Shown here in pieces: positions 44,567-52,244 of a stretch of DNA of 64,000 nucleotides. A model generated the notes under the pieces. That model was given only the letters and a program-made list of their open reading frames with translations, did no database searches and had not been told where the DNA came from. This stretch comes from Immundisolibacter sp049322795 (GTDB lineage: Bacteria; Pseudomonadota; Gammaproteobacteria; Immundisolibacterales; Immundisolibacteraceae): NCBI GenBank assembly GCA_049322795.1, contig JBMOQH010000005.1, positions 1-64,000 of the forward strand, in the 5' to 3' direction. A program made the position numbers and the translations under genes. How positions within the stretch are numbered: position 1 is the stretch's first letter; every line of letters starts with the position of its first letter.

Positions 44567-45703
44567 ATGACCAGAACGTTCAAGGCGCCGCTCGTCAGCG
44601 GCGTGTGCGGCTTGCTGCTCGTGGCCGCCGCGCAGGCGGGCGCGTATCCGCTGGACCCGGCTGGTCCGCCGGTCGCGACCGGGCTCGACAGCCCCAAGGG
44701 GCTGACCTTCGGGCCGGACGGCAATCTGTACGTGGCCGAGGCGGGCCGCGGTGGGAGCGGCGCCTGCATCACGAATCCCGAGAACCAGGAAGTGTGCTTC
44801 GGCAAGACCGGCGCCATTACGCTGGTGAAAAACGGTGTGCAGCGGCGCATCGTCAGCGGCCTGCCGTCGCTGGCCGGCGCGGGCGGTTTTGCGGCCACCG
44901 GTCCGCACGATGTGTCCGCCATCGGCAACGACAGCCTGATGGTGCCCATCGGGCTCGGCAGCGATCCGGTGGCTACCGCATCGGGCGGCGCGCTGGCGGG
45001 CACCGGGCTTGGCACGCTGATACGCGTGGACGGGCGCTCCGGCCGCTGGAGCAAGGTCGCCGATCTGGGCGTTTACGAGGGGGAGAACAACCCTGACGAC
45101 GGACAGCCCGACACGAATCCCTTCGGCGTGCTCGCCCTGCCGGGCCGCAACCTGGTGGCCGACGCCGGTGCCAATGCCATGCTGGAGGTCACGCCGTCCG
45201 GGGCGGTATCGAAGCGCGCCGTCTTCCCGGACGCCTTGGTGGACGCACCGCCGTTCCTGGGGCTGCCACCGGGCAGCAAGATTCCGATGCAGACGGTGCC
45301 GACCGCGGTGGCCCAGGCACCCAACGGTGATTTGTACGTGAGCCGGCTTACCGGGTTCCCGTTTCCGGTCGGCGAGGCGCGGGTGGTGGTCATCCGGGGC
45401 GCCGGCATCGTGCGTGCCATTACCGGTTTCACTAACGTGATCGATCTCACCTTTGGCCCGGATGGCTATCTGTACGTGGTGGAGCTGTCGCAGTCCGGGC
45501 TGCTCACCGGGCAAATGGACGGCGCCGTGTGGCGCGTGAACCCTGAGGCTGATTCCAAGACCGACGTCAGCACGCCGGCCGAGCTGGTGGCCAACGTGCA
45601 GGCGCCCGGCGGCGCCGCCTTCGGGCCGGACGGCGACCTGTACGTGACCGCCGGCACCATCCTGCCCGGCGGCGGCGTGGTGCTGAAGTTCGACATGCCG
45701 TAA
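44567..45703 (+). CDS. secreted ScyD/ScyE-type beta-propeller protein
   Basis: The 378-residue protein has a signal peptide (MTRTFKAPLVSGVCGLLLVAAAQA) and repeated NHL-like blades: LTFGPDGNLYVAEAGRGG, DLTFGPDGYLYVVELSQSG and AAFGPDGDLYVTAGT. These match the ScyD/ScyE family of extracytoplasmic beta-propellers, named from cyanobacterial scytonemin clusters but widespread and mostly uncharacterised. No scytonemin genes are near. It is flanked by R3 repeats on both sides, with R1/R2 beyond. A CGAGGGA ribosome site supports the start. Confidence 0.8.
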   Translation: MTRTFKAPLVSGVCGLLLVAAAQAGAYPLDPAGPPVATGLDSPKGLTFGPDGNLYVAEAGRGGSGACITNPENQEVCFGKTGAITLVKNGVQRRIVSGLPSLAGAGGFAATGPHDVSAIGNDSLMVPIGLGSDPVATASGGALAGTGLGTLIRVDGRSGRWSKVADLGVYEGENNPDDGQPDTNPFGVLALPGRNLVADAGANAMLEVTPSGAVSKRAVFPDALVDAPPFLGLPPGSKIPMQTVPTAVAQAPNGDLYVSRLTGFPFPVGEARVVVIRGAGIVRAITGFTNVIDLTFGPDGYLYVVELSQSGLLTGQMDGAVWRVNPEADSKTDVSTPAELVANVQAPGGAAFGPDGDLYVTAGTILPGGGVVLKFDMP

Positions 45704-45720
45704 CGCGTCGGCTTCAACCG

Positions 45721-45752
45721 GCGCGTAGGAGGCCAGCCCTCTGGCCGATCAA
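45721..45752. repeat. REP-like repeat R3, copy 2
   Basis: GCGCGTAGGAGGCCAGCCCT then CTGGCCGATCAAG, containing a perfect GGCCAG-CCCT-CTGGCC hairpin, 18 bases after the propeller gene stop. Same orientation as the copy upstream of that gene. Confidence 0.6.
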
Positions 45753-45758
45753 GCAAGC

Positions 45759-45889
45759 GTGGGCAAAGGCCGCGAGGCCGTGCCCACGCGGATTCAACGC
45801 GGTATCAATGCCTCGGGTGCGGCGACCCGCGGTGCCGACGGGGTTCCGACGAACGTCAGGTTGGTGACGGGCGGCGTGTCCGCGTGGGC
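45759..45889. repeat. REPIN-like repeat R1, copy 2 (right arm truncated)
   Basis: The left arm GTGGGCAAAGGCCGCGAGGC...GTGCCCACGCGGATTCAACG is intact. The right end stops inside TCCGCGTGGG and turns into unrelated sequence. The core is longer than in copies 1 and 3. Confidence 0.65.
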
Positions 45890-45982
45890 TACACCGGGGT
45901 GCGGCGCGCGGGGATTGAAAAACGATTGCTCACCTGGCAGCTGCCGGGCGGCACTCTGGATGTGCATCCCGTTGCCGGCGCC

Positions 45983-46052
45983 CGTCGGAGGCCAGCCCGC
46001 TGGCCGATCGAGGGGCTTTCAGCGGGATCGCCGAGGGGCTCGGCTCCTACGG
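45983..46052. repeat. REP-like repeat R3, copy 3 with inverted partner
   Basis: GTCGGAGGCCAGCCCGCTGG opens the unit and GGCTCCTAC closes it in inverted order, making a short REPIN. No gene is evident in 45890-46118 apart from this repeat. Confidence 0.5.
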
Positions 46053-46118
46053 CCTTGCCGATGCGGGCCTGGGGCATTACCGTAAAGACGTAATGCATCA
46101 CGGGCTCGGGTTGCCGAA

Positions 46119-46349
46119 ATGAGCGCTATCGCAAAGGTTACGGTCAAGGGACAAACCACCATTCCGCGGGAGGTGCGCGCTGCGCTGCACGTGGCGCCGG
46201 GCGATCTGATCGCCTGGGAGGTGCTCGACGACGGCACGGCTCGGGTCAAACGGATTCAGCCGCTTGATGTGGAGTACTTGAAGGCTGTCGAAAAGACCTT
46301 GTCCGAGTGGGCCAGCGAGGCCGACGAGGCTGCCTACGGTGACCTTTGA
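46119..46349 (+). CDS. AbrB/MazE-type antitoxin
   Basis: The 76-residue protein has an N-terminal SpoVT/AbrB swapped-hairpin DNA-binding domain (AKVTVKGQTTIPREVRAALHVAPGDLIAWEVLDDG) and an acidic C-terminal tail of the kind that wraps the toxin. It overlaps the toxin gene by 11 bases. It is expected to neutralise the toxin and repress its own promoter. Confidence 0.88.
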   Translation: MSAIAKVTVKGQTTIPREVRAALHVAPGDLIAWEVLDDGTARVKRIQPLDVEYLKAVEKTLSEWASEADEAAYGDL

Positions 46350-46689
46350 TCGCTTTGCTGTCGTGCGCGTGCCGTTTCCCTTCACCGACCGGAGTGCCAC
46401 CAAAAACCGTCCAGCCTTGGTGCTGTCGTCGGCCGGCGCGTTCAACACGGCCGCGGGACACTCGGTGATGGCCATGATTACCTCGTCCGGCAGTGCCCCT
46501 TGGCCGCTGGATTGCCCGCTGCAGGACCATGTCGGCGCCGGCTTGCCCGCGCCGTCCACCGTGCGTTTCAAGTTGTTCACACTCGACCATCGACTGGTGC
46601 GAAGTGAACTGGGACGTCTGGTCCCGGCGGACGAGCAGGCCGTCAACCGCGCTTTGCGTCAACTGCTCGGCTTGCTCACCGAGCGGTAG
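46339..46689 (+). CDS. MazF/PemK-type mRNA interferase toxin
   Basis: The 116-residue product begins with GTG and has the MazF/PemK beta-barrel segments VVRVPFPFTDRSATKNRPALVLSS and a mid-chain VMAMITSS strand. Such toxins cut mRNA at short sites when freed from the antitoxin. The conserved pre-catalytic Arg (KNRPALVLS) is present. The pair lies in a REP-rich intergenic island. Confidence 0.85.
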   Translation: MTFDRFAVVRVPFPFTDRSATKNRPALVLSSAGAFNTAAGHSVMAMITSSGSAPWPLDCPLQDHVGAGLPAPSTVRFKLFTLDHRLVRSELGRLVPADEQAVNRALRQLLGLLTER

Positions 46690-46800
46690 GGCGGGCAAAG
46701 GCCGCCCGGCCGTGCCCACGCGGATTCAACGGGATTCCAACGAATCGCGTTGGGTTGATGGGCTGCGTGTCCGCGTGGGCACGCTGCGCTTTGCCCACCG
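46690..46800. repeat. REPIN-like repeat R1, copy 3 (complete)
   Basis: The unit runs from GCGGGCAAAGGCCGCCCGGC to CGCTTTGCCCACCG with inverted ends, starting at the toxin stop codon. It differs from copy 1 mainly in the core. Confidence 0.7.
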
Positions 46801-46806
46801 TACCTG

Positions 46807-47140
46807 GGTGGGAGCGGCCCGTGGGAGCGGCGCCTTGTGGGAGCGGCGCCCTCGCCGCGAATCTTGGCGCTGACCATTCGGCCCGTGGCGGGCCTCCCAC
46901 ATCGGGATATGGCGCTTCGTGGGAGCGGCTTGTGGGAGCGGCGCCCTGTGGGAGCGGCGCCCTCGCCGCGAATCTTGGCGCTGACCATTCGGCCCGGGGC
47001 GGGCCTCCCACATGGGATATGGCACTTTGTCGGAGCGGCCTGTGTGAGCGGCTTGTGAGAGCGGCGCCTTGTGGGAGCGGCGCCCTCGCCGCGAATCTTG
47101 GCACTGACCATTCGCCCCGGGGGCGGGCCTCCTACATGGG
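46807..47140. repeat. REP array R2, three units
   Basis: Cores begin at 46837, 46948 and 47071 (periods 111 and 123), each with the inverted GTGGGAG/CTCCCAC ends (CTCCTAC in the last). Degenerate half-units (GTGTGAGCGG, GTGAGAGCGG) precede the third. No gene is seen in 46690-47265. Confidence 0.8.
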
Positions 47141-47235
47141 CCCGTCCGGCGCCTGCGCCCATGACGACAGGGTGGGGCTGCCCGCGCAGGACGCCTTGCG
47201 CGGATCGTTGGCCGGGTTCTGGGTTAGTGGTAGGG

Positions 47236-47251
47236 TGAATACACGTATTCA
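47236..47251. promoter_or_regulatory. palindromic operator of the RelBE-type module
   Basis: TGAATAC-AC-GTATTCA is a perfect inverted repeat 14 bases before the antitoxin ATG, in the place expected for autoregulation by a ribbon-helix-helix antitoxin. Confidence 0.6.
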
Positions 47252-47265
47252 AACGGGGTCGGCAC

Positions 47266-47493
47266 ATGGCTACTTCAATTCGCCTGGACGCCAAAACCGA
47301 GCAGCGCCTGCACGTTCTGTCCGTGCGTACCGGGCGGAGCAAGGCCTTTTACCTGCGCCAGATTATCGAGAAGGGACTGGAAGACGTAGAGGACTATTAC
47401 TTGGCCGCGGAAGTGGTCGAGCGCGTCCGCGCGGGTCAGGAGGAGGTCCACTCCGCTGAGCAGGTGAGAAAAGACCTTGCCCTGGACGATTGA
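47266..47493 (+). CDS. RelB-type ribbon-helix-helix antitoxin
   Basis: The 75-residue protein has an N-terminal ribbon-helix-helix (MATSIRLDAKTEQRLHVLSV, then RTGRSKAFYLRQIIEKGL) and a toxin-binding C-terminal helix. It overlaps the toxin gene by 17 bases. The palindrome at 47236 is its probable operator. Confidence 0.88.
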   Translation: MATSIRLDAKTEQRLHVLSVRTGRSKAFYLRQIIEKGLEDVEDYYLAAEVVERVRAGQEEVHSAEQVRKDLALDD

Positions 47494-47743
47494 CTACACG
47501 GGCACGGCCAGAAAGCAACTCCTCAAGCTGGACAAGCAAACAGCGCGGCGCATTGTCGATTTCATGGACTCACGGGTTGCGCGCGCCGATGATCCTCGCA
47601 GCATCGGCAAGGCCTTGAGTGGCCCGCTGGGCGGATTCTGGCGTTATCGCGTCGGCGACTGCCGCGTCATTTGCGACATTCAGGATGGTGCTGTGCGGGT
47701 GCTGGTGCTGGAGATTGGTCACCGGCGCGAGGTTTACCGCTGA
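47477..47743 (+). CDS. RelE/ParE-family toxin
   Basis: The 88-residue product starts with TTG, giving the family N-terminus MPWTIDYTGTARKQLLKLDK. It contains FWRYRVGDCRVICDI and VLVLEIGHRREVYR, the RelE catalytic strand and C-terminal H-R-x-x-Y-R. It probably cleaves mRNA on the ribosome. Confidence 0.9.
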   Translation: MPWTIDYTGTARKQLLKLDKQTARRIVDFMDSRVARADDPRSIGKALSGPLGGFWRYRVGDCRVICDIQDGAVRVLVLEIGHRREVYR

Positions 47744-47783
47744 CAGGCAGCGAGCCCCGGCGCGGCCGTCGAGTGAACAAATT

Positions 47784-48256
47784 GTGGGAGCGGTTTGTGG
47801 GAGCGGTGCCTTGTGGGAGCGGCCTGTGGGAGCGGCGCCTTGTGGGAGCGGCGCCCTCGCCGCGAATCTTGACACTGACCATTCGGCCCGGGGGCGGGCC
47901 TCCCACATCGGGATATGGCGCTTCGTGGGAGCGCCTTGTGGGAGCGGCGCCTTGTGGGAGCGGCGCCCTCGCCGCGAATCTTGGCACTGACCATTCGGCC
48001 CGGGGGCGGGCCTCCCACATCGGGGTATGGCGCTTCGTGGGAGCGCCTTGTGGGAGCGGCGCCTTGTGGGAGCGGCGCCCTCGCCGCGAATCTTGGCGCT
48101 GACCATTCGGCCCGGGGCGGGCCTCCCACATGGGGATATGGCAGTTTGTGGGAGCGGCCTGTGGGAGCGGTGCCTTGTGGGAGCGGCGCCCTCGCCGCGA
48201 ATCTTGGCACTGACCATTCGGCCCGGGGCCGGCCTCCCACATGGGGATATGGCAGT
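47784..48256. repeat. REP tandem array R2, four units of 111-112 bases
   Basis: Cores begin at 47842, 47954, 48066 and 48177 (periods 112, 112, 111). Each unit has one or two short GTGGGAGCGGC-type leaders, the core from GTGGGAGCGGCGCCCTCGCC to GGCCTCCCACAT, and a linker like CGGGATATGGCGCTTC. Near-identity suggests recent tandem amplification. It is not a CRISPR array: there are no unique spacers. The stretch 47744-48279 has no gene. Confidence 0.88.
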
Positions 48257-48279
48257 TTGTGGGGCCCGCCCGCAGGCGT

Positions 48280-49089
48280 TTATGCCGCGGTGGTCAGGAA
48301 ATCCAGCGTCAGCGCATTGAACAGCTCTGGATTCTCGACGGACGGGCCGTGCCCGAGGTCGGGCAGCAGGTCCAGGCGCGCGTTTGGCGCGTGCGCGGCC
48401 AGCGCCTCGCCCATGTGGACGAAGTCGGGCAGGTCGCGCGTGCCGACCAGCACCAGCGTCGGGGCCAGCAGTTCGTGCAGGCGTTGGGCGAGCGGCGGCT
48501 CAAGGCCGGTTTCCGGGTCACGGTTCTGCCAGTGCCAGCCGCTGTAGCCGGCCATGATGGCCGGCAGCAGGGCCGCGCCGCCCGGTGTCGCCAGCGAAGG
48601 CGCAAACAGCTCGGCGCCGAGCCAGGCCGTGCGGGCGGCATCGAGACCCGCGCTGGCGGCGATCTGCCAGACGCTTTTCAGCAGCGCCATCAGCGCGCCG
48701 AGTTGCGTGTAGCCGCGCAGCAGGGGCGCGGACAGCACCAGCCGGCCGGTGCGCTGGGGATGCGCGACGGCAAGGCTGGCCGCGATGCCGCCGCCGAGCG
48801 AGTGGCCGACCAAGTGCGCACGCTCCACGCCGAGGGCATCCAACAGCGCCCGCAGGTCCTCGTGGTGCGCGTAGGGCGAGGTGCCCGGCAGGCTGGAGCG
48901 CCCGAAACCGCGCAGGTCCACGCTGATGACGTCGAAGGCTGCCGTCAGCACCGGCCACTGCGGTGCCCACACCCGGTGGTCGAGCCCGAAGCCGTGCACC
49001 AGCAGCACCGTCTCGCCCTGGCCCTCGCGACGGCAGAACAGCCGGCCGTCGGGGATGTCGACAAAGCGCTCAGTGGCCGCAGTGGGCAT
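48280..49089 (-). CDS. alpha/beta-fold hydrolase
   Basis: The 269-residue hydrolase has the oxyanion motif LLVHGFGLDHRVW, nucleophile S97 in VGHSLGGG, the acid in LVGTRDLPDFV and the His in LPDLGHGPSVENP. It resembles C-C bond hydrolases and esterases of the BphD/PcaD type, but the substrate is not determinable. The first 20 bases overlap the end of the idi gene on the same strand, so they are likely co-expressed. Confidence 0.85.
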   Translation of the reverse strand: MPTAATERFVDIPDGRLFCRREGQGETVLLVHGFGLDHRVWAPQWPVLTAAFDVISVDLRGFGRSSLPGTSPYAHHEDLRALLDALGVERAHLVGHSLGGGIAASLAVAHPQRTGRLVLSAPLLRGYTQLGALMALLKSVWQIAASAGLDAARTAWLGAELFAPSLATPGGAALLPAIMAGYSGWHWQNRDPETGLEPPLAQRLHELLAPTLVLVGTRDLPDFVHMGEALAAHAPNARLDLLPDLGHGPSVENPELFNALTLDFLTTAA

Positions 49090-49627
49090 CGATCCAGCTC
49101 TCTATGGCAGTCCGGCGCTGGGCCAGGATTTCGCGCAGCCATGGTGTGTAGGTGGCGGGCGCGGCGGCGATTTCGTCCAGCAGGGCGGGCCAGGCGATGC
49201 GCCGCCAGTCGCTTACTTCCTGCGGGTCGGGCTGCGGATCGGTCTCGCACCGGCCGCACAGCAGGTGATCGAACTCGTGCTCGGTCAGGTCGCCGATCAC
49301 CGGCAGGCGGTAGTGCAGGCTGCCAACGGGCATGAGCGGACAGTCGAAACCCATTTCTTCGCGCGTGCGGCGCTTGGCGGCGTCGATCAGGTCCTCGTCC
49401 GGCCGCGGGTGGCCGCAGCAGGTGTTGGTCCACAGGCCGCCGGAGTGGTATTTGCCATCCGCCCGCCGCTGCAACAGCAGCCGCCCGGCAGCATCGAACA
49501 CAAACACTGAAAAAGCCCGGTGCAGCAGCGCGCGGCGGTGGGCGTCGAGCTTCTCGGCGCGACCGGTGGGACGGTCGTGCTCATCCACCAGTTGCACCCA
49601 TTCGGTAGCGGGGGAGGGGTTGTTCAT
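49070..49627 (-). CDS. idi: isopentenyl-diphosphate delta-isomerase type I
   Basis: The 185-residue Nudix-fold enzyme has C71 in NTCCGHP, metal ligands H30, H36 and H73, the Nudix-like AAKRRTREEMG and E116/E118 in LTEHEFDHLL, equivalent to E. coli C67 and E114/E116. It interconverts IPP and DMAPP. A general Nudix hydrolase is less likely because these residues are intact. Confidence 0.87.
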   Translation of the reverse strand: MNNPSPATEWVQLVDEHDRPTGRAEKLDAHRRALLHRAFSVFVFDAAGRLLLQRRADGKYHSGGLWTNTCCGHPRPDEDLIDAAKRRTREEMGFDCPLMPVGSLHYRLPVIGDLTEHEFDHLLCGRCETDPQPDPQEVSDWRRIAWPALLDEIAAAPATYTPWLREILAQRRTAIESWIDAHCGH

Positions 49628-49683
49628 GGCGGCAGCATGCCAGAGCCCGGTGGGCCGGCCAATACGCCGTTATGATCCGGCGC

Positions 49684-49914
49684 ATGGACCTTACGCTGTA
49701 TGTGACGCGCGGCTGTCATCTGTGCGAGGACGCGCTCGCCGTGCTCGACGCGGCCGGACTCGGCCACGCGGTGGCGGCGGTGGAAATCGGCTATGACGCG
49801 GCGCTTGCCGAGCGCTACGGCGTGCGCATTCCGGTGCTGCGCGTCATGGCGACCGCGCGCGAGCTGGACTGGCCATTCACGGTGGCCGACGTGCAGGCCG
49901 CAGTGCGCATCTGA
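49684..49914 (+). CDS. glutaredoxin-like protein (DUF836)
   Basis: A 76-residue thioredoxin-fold protein with a CxxC site (TRGCHLCEDA) and the cis-proline segment GVRIPVLRV. Members are small redox proteins of unknown partner. An in-frame ATG four codons upstream is an alternative start. Confidence 0.8.
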   Translation: MDLTLYVTRGCHLCEDALAVLDAAGLGHAVAAVEIGYDAALAERYGVRIPVLRVMATARELDWPFTVADVQAAVRI

Positions 49915-49943
49915 TTTTTTCCAATAACCCGGAGGAGAACGAC

Positions 49944-50903
49944 ATGGATTACACCCGCATCGAAGCCAAGGCCTGGGCCGGCAAGACCTTTCACGGCTTC
50001 TTCGAGGCGCCGTTCACGCCCATCGACGCCCACGGCGAGATCGACGCCAAGCAGTTGCAGGAGAACATCGACCGCTACATCGACCTTGGCGTGGACGGTC
50101 TGGTGGTCGGCGGCTTCATCGCCGAACTGTGGACCATGACCTACCAGGACTGGCTGCGCTACCACCAGCTGTGCGCACAGGCGGTGCGCGGGCGGGTGCC
50201 GCTGTTCACCATCATCCTCGAGTCGTCCGCCAAGCAGGCCATCGAGAAGCTGGCCTACGTGCAAAAGCTCGGCTACGACGGCGCGGAAATCATGAACCCG
50301 TCGGTGCAGCTGCGCTCGGACAACGAGATCTTCGACTACATGAAGTACGTCGCCGACCACTCGCCGCTGGCGCTGGTGCTGTACCGCACGCCGATGCCGG
50401 GCACGCTGATGTCGCTCGACCTCATCCAGCGCCTGGCCGAGATCGACACCATGGTCGGCGTGAAGCAGGGCAGCTTCAGCCGCGCGGATACGCTGGTGCT
50501 GCGCCGACGCGTGCGGCCGGATTTCATCGTCAGCGAGCCAATGGAGAGCTTCTTTCTCGATGATCTTCGCGTCGGTGGGCAGGTGCTGTGGGCGGCGTTC
50601 TGGTACCTGGCCTACGGCAAGCTGCGCCCGCTGATGCGCGAGTACTACACGCTCGGCCGCGCCGGCCGCTGGGAGGACGCGCGCAAGCCGTGGGAAGCGC
50701 TGCAACCGGCGCGGGTGTTCTTCGAGGACCTCGCCGCCGACATGGCGCGCTCCGGCACCTACGCCAGCCACATCGCCATGATGAAACCCTGGATGGAGGC
50801 GATCGGCTTTCCGGTGGGCGGGGTGCTGCCGCCGGTGCGCGAATTGCCGGCCGAGCGCCGGGAGTGGCTGGTCGATCAGCTCAAGAAGCTTGGCGTCGCG
50901 TAA
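49944..50903 (+). CDS. dihydrodipicolinate synthase-family aldolase/lyase
   Basis: The 319-residue TIM-barrel protein is a distant paralogue of DapA. It keeps a YRTPMPG equivalent of YNVPG (Tyr) and a Schiff-base Lys in VGVKQGS, but the GTTGE motif is replaced by VGGFIAELWTM. It is therefore not a lysine-pathway enzyme; an aldolase or hydratase-aldolase acting on aromatic or sugar-derived substrates is possible. A GGAGGAG ribosome site precedes it and a strong terminator follows. Confidence 0.78.
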   Translation: MDYTRIEAKAWAGKTFHGFFEAPFTPIDAHGEIDAKQLQENIDRYIDLGVDGLVVGGFIAELWTMTYQDWLRYHQLCAQAVRGRVPLFTIILESSAKQAIEKLAYVQKLGYDGAEIMNPSVQLRSDNEIFDYMKYVADHSPLALVLYRTPMPGTLMSLDLIQRLAEIDTMVGVKQGSFSRADTLVLRRRVRPDFIVSEPMESFFLDDLRVGGQVLWAAFWYLAYGKLRPLMREYYTLGRAGRWEDARKPWEALQPARVFFEDLAADMARSGTYASHIAMMKPWMEAIGFPVGGVLPPVRELPAERREWLVDQLKKLGVA

Positions 50904-50922
50904 CTCCGGCCTGCCCAGAAAC

Positions 50923-50950
50923 GAAAAACCCCGCCGCGGCGGGGTTTTTC
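50923..50950. terminator. bidirectional intrinsic terminator
   Basis: A perfect 14-bp palindrome, GAAAAACCCCGCCG with its complement, serves the + strand aldolase gene and the - strand BI-1 gene, with T-runs on both strands. Confidence 0.92.
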
Positions 50951-50970
50951 ATGCCCGCGAAAGGGGCCGA

Positions 50971-51642
50971 TCAATCGTCGCCGCTGGCGAAACCCAGCAA
51001 CTGCAGCAGGCTCAGGAACAGGTTGTAAAGACTCACGTACAGGCTGATCGTGGCCATCAGGTAGTTGGTCTCACCGCCGTGCACCAGCGCGCTGGTCTGA
51101 TACAGGATGGACGCGCTCATCAGCAGCACGAACATGGCACTGACCGCCAGCGACAACGCCGGCATCTGCAGAAACACCGCCGCGAGGCCGGCCAGAAAGG
51201 CCACCATCACGCCGGCGAACAGAAACCCGCCCATGAAGCTGAAGTCACGGCGCGAGCTGAGCGCATAGGCCGACAGGCCGACGAAGATCGCGCCGCTGCC
51301 GCCGAGCGCCGTCATCACCAGCTGGTGACCGTTGCCGAAGGCGGAGAGGTAGAGGTTGATGATCGGGCCGAGCGTGAAGCCCATGAACCCGGTCAGCGCG
51401 AACACCGCGAGGATGCCCCAGGCGCTGTTGCGCAGCTTGTGCACGGCGAACAACAGGCCGAAGTAACCGACCAGCGTCAGCACCAGGCCGGGACCGCGCA
51501 GGTCGAGCGCCATGGCGAAAGCGGCCGTCGCGGCGCTGAACAGCAGCGTCATCGACAGCAGCAGGTACGTGTTGCGGATCAGCGCGCTGGCGGTGGCGGC
51601 CTGCGCGCTGCGAGGGGTGACTTCGTAGGCTGGGTTGGACAT
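50971..51642 (-). CDS. Bax inhibitor-1/YccA family membrane protein
   Basis: The 223-residue protein has seven hydrophobic helices and the BI-1 family pattern (LVLTLVGYFGLLFAVHK, GFMGFTLGPIINLYL, TSALVHGGETNYLMATISLYVSLYNLFLSLL). E. coli YccA modulates FtsH; distant members leak protons or calcium. The start at 51642 (MSNPAYEV) is preferred to one four codons upstream. Confidence 0.9.
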   Translation of the reverse strand: MSNPAYEVTPRSAQAATASALIRNTYLLLSMTLLFSAATAAFAMALDLRGPGLVLTLVGYFGLLFAVHKLRNSAWGILAVFALTGFMGFTLGPIINLYLSAFGNGHQLVMTALGGSGAIFVGLSAYALSSRRDFSFMGGFLFAGVMVAFLAGLAAVFLQMPALSLAVSAMFVLLMSASILYQTSALVHGGETNYLMATISLYVSLYNLFLSLLQLLGFASGDD

Positions 51643-51752
51643 GCCGAACACCAATGTTGCTGGGGGAGGACCCGATGATACCCAAGCATCGTCGAATGAC
51701 CAGACCCCGACTGGCCACGCCGGCGGGCCGTCCGCTATGCTTCGCGCCCCGC

Positions 51753-51840
51753 GGAGAGGTGGCTGAGCGGTTTAAAGCGGCGGTCTTGAAAACCGTTGAC
51801 CCGTAAGGGTCCGGGGGTTCGAATCCCTCCCTCTCCGCCA
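51753..51840 (+). tRNA. tRNA-Ser (TGA)
   Basis: An 88-nt class II tRNA with acceptor GGAGAGG/CCTCTCC, long variable arm, anticodon TGA in loop CTTGAAA and encoded CCA. The following 2.3 kb have lower GC and defence-type content, so this may have been an integration site. Confidence 0.95.
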
Positions 51841-52043
51841 GTTCCGTCCCCGAGCGGGCACTGCGTTTACGCCACCGTTCTCCACGAGCGCCCGATGCGC
51901 TGGCACACGGCGCGGGCAAATTTGCTCCATATCTGCTCTGTTGCTGAGTGGCTCCCTGCATGCTGGAGCATTGCGTTGGCGTGCTCGGCGTCGGCGTTGC
52001 CTTGGTCGCGGATAGTTGGGCTGCTGCCGGCTCCGCGGACGCA

Positions 52044-52169
52044 ATGAAATCGAAGTCGGCGCGCGAAGCGAAGAACGGCTTTGGCTTGATGATCGACAAC
52101 ATCCGTACAGAGCCAGTGCTGATCAAAAAGCATGGACTCGGCGTTGTGGTGGTCATCTCGGTGGCGTAG
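52044..52169 (+). pseudogene. truncated Phd/YefM-type antitoxin
   Basis: A 41-residue frame, MKSKSAREAKNGFGLMIDNI then RTEPVLIKKHGLGVVVVISVA, matches the N-terminal half of Phd/YefM antitoxins (S-A-R-E-A-K-x-x-F-G ... P-V-x-I-x-K-H-G). The C-terminal toxin-binding half and any toxin gene are missing. It lies 75 bases before the DUF262 gene. The stretch 51841-52043 shows nothing else. Confidence 0.65.
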
Positions 52170-52244
52170 TATTAGCGGGATTCCGCGCAACTGGATGTGC
52201 GGACAACGGTACTGCGGCGACGAACGAAGGGGCGGCGGGAAATC

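Noticed and set aside
43658..45514. A 618-codon - strand frame across the repeat island and the propeller gene
   Set aside because: It runs through REP repeats and antisense to a protein with a signal peptide and propeller motifs; its peptide is repetitive and basic.
47784..48256. The regular 112-base array as a CRISPR
   Set aside because: Repeat and linker are both conserved between units, there are no variable spacers, and no cas genes are present.
46755..48547. Several overlapping frames encoding repeated VGAAPCGSGALAANLG-like peptides
   Set aside because: These are translations of the R2 repeat in different frames and strands; they have no ribosome sites and no family.
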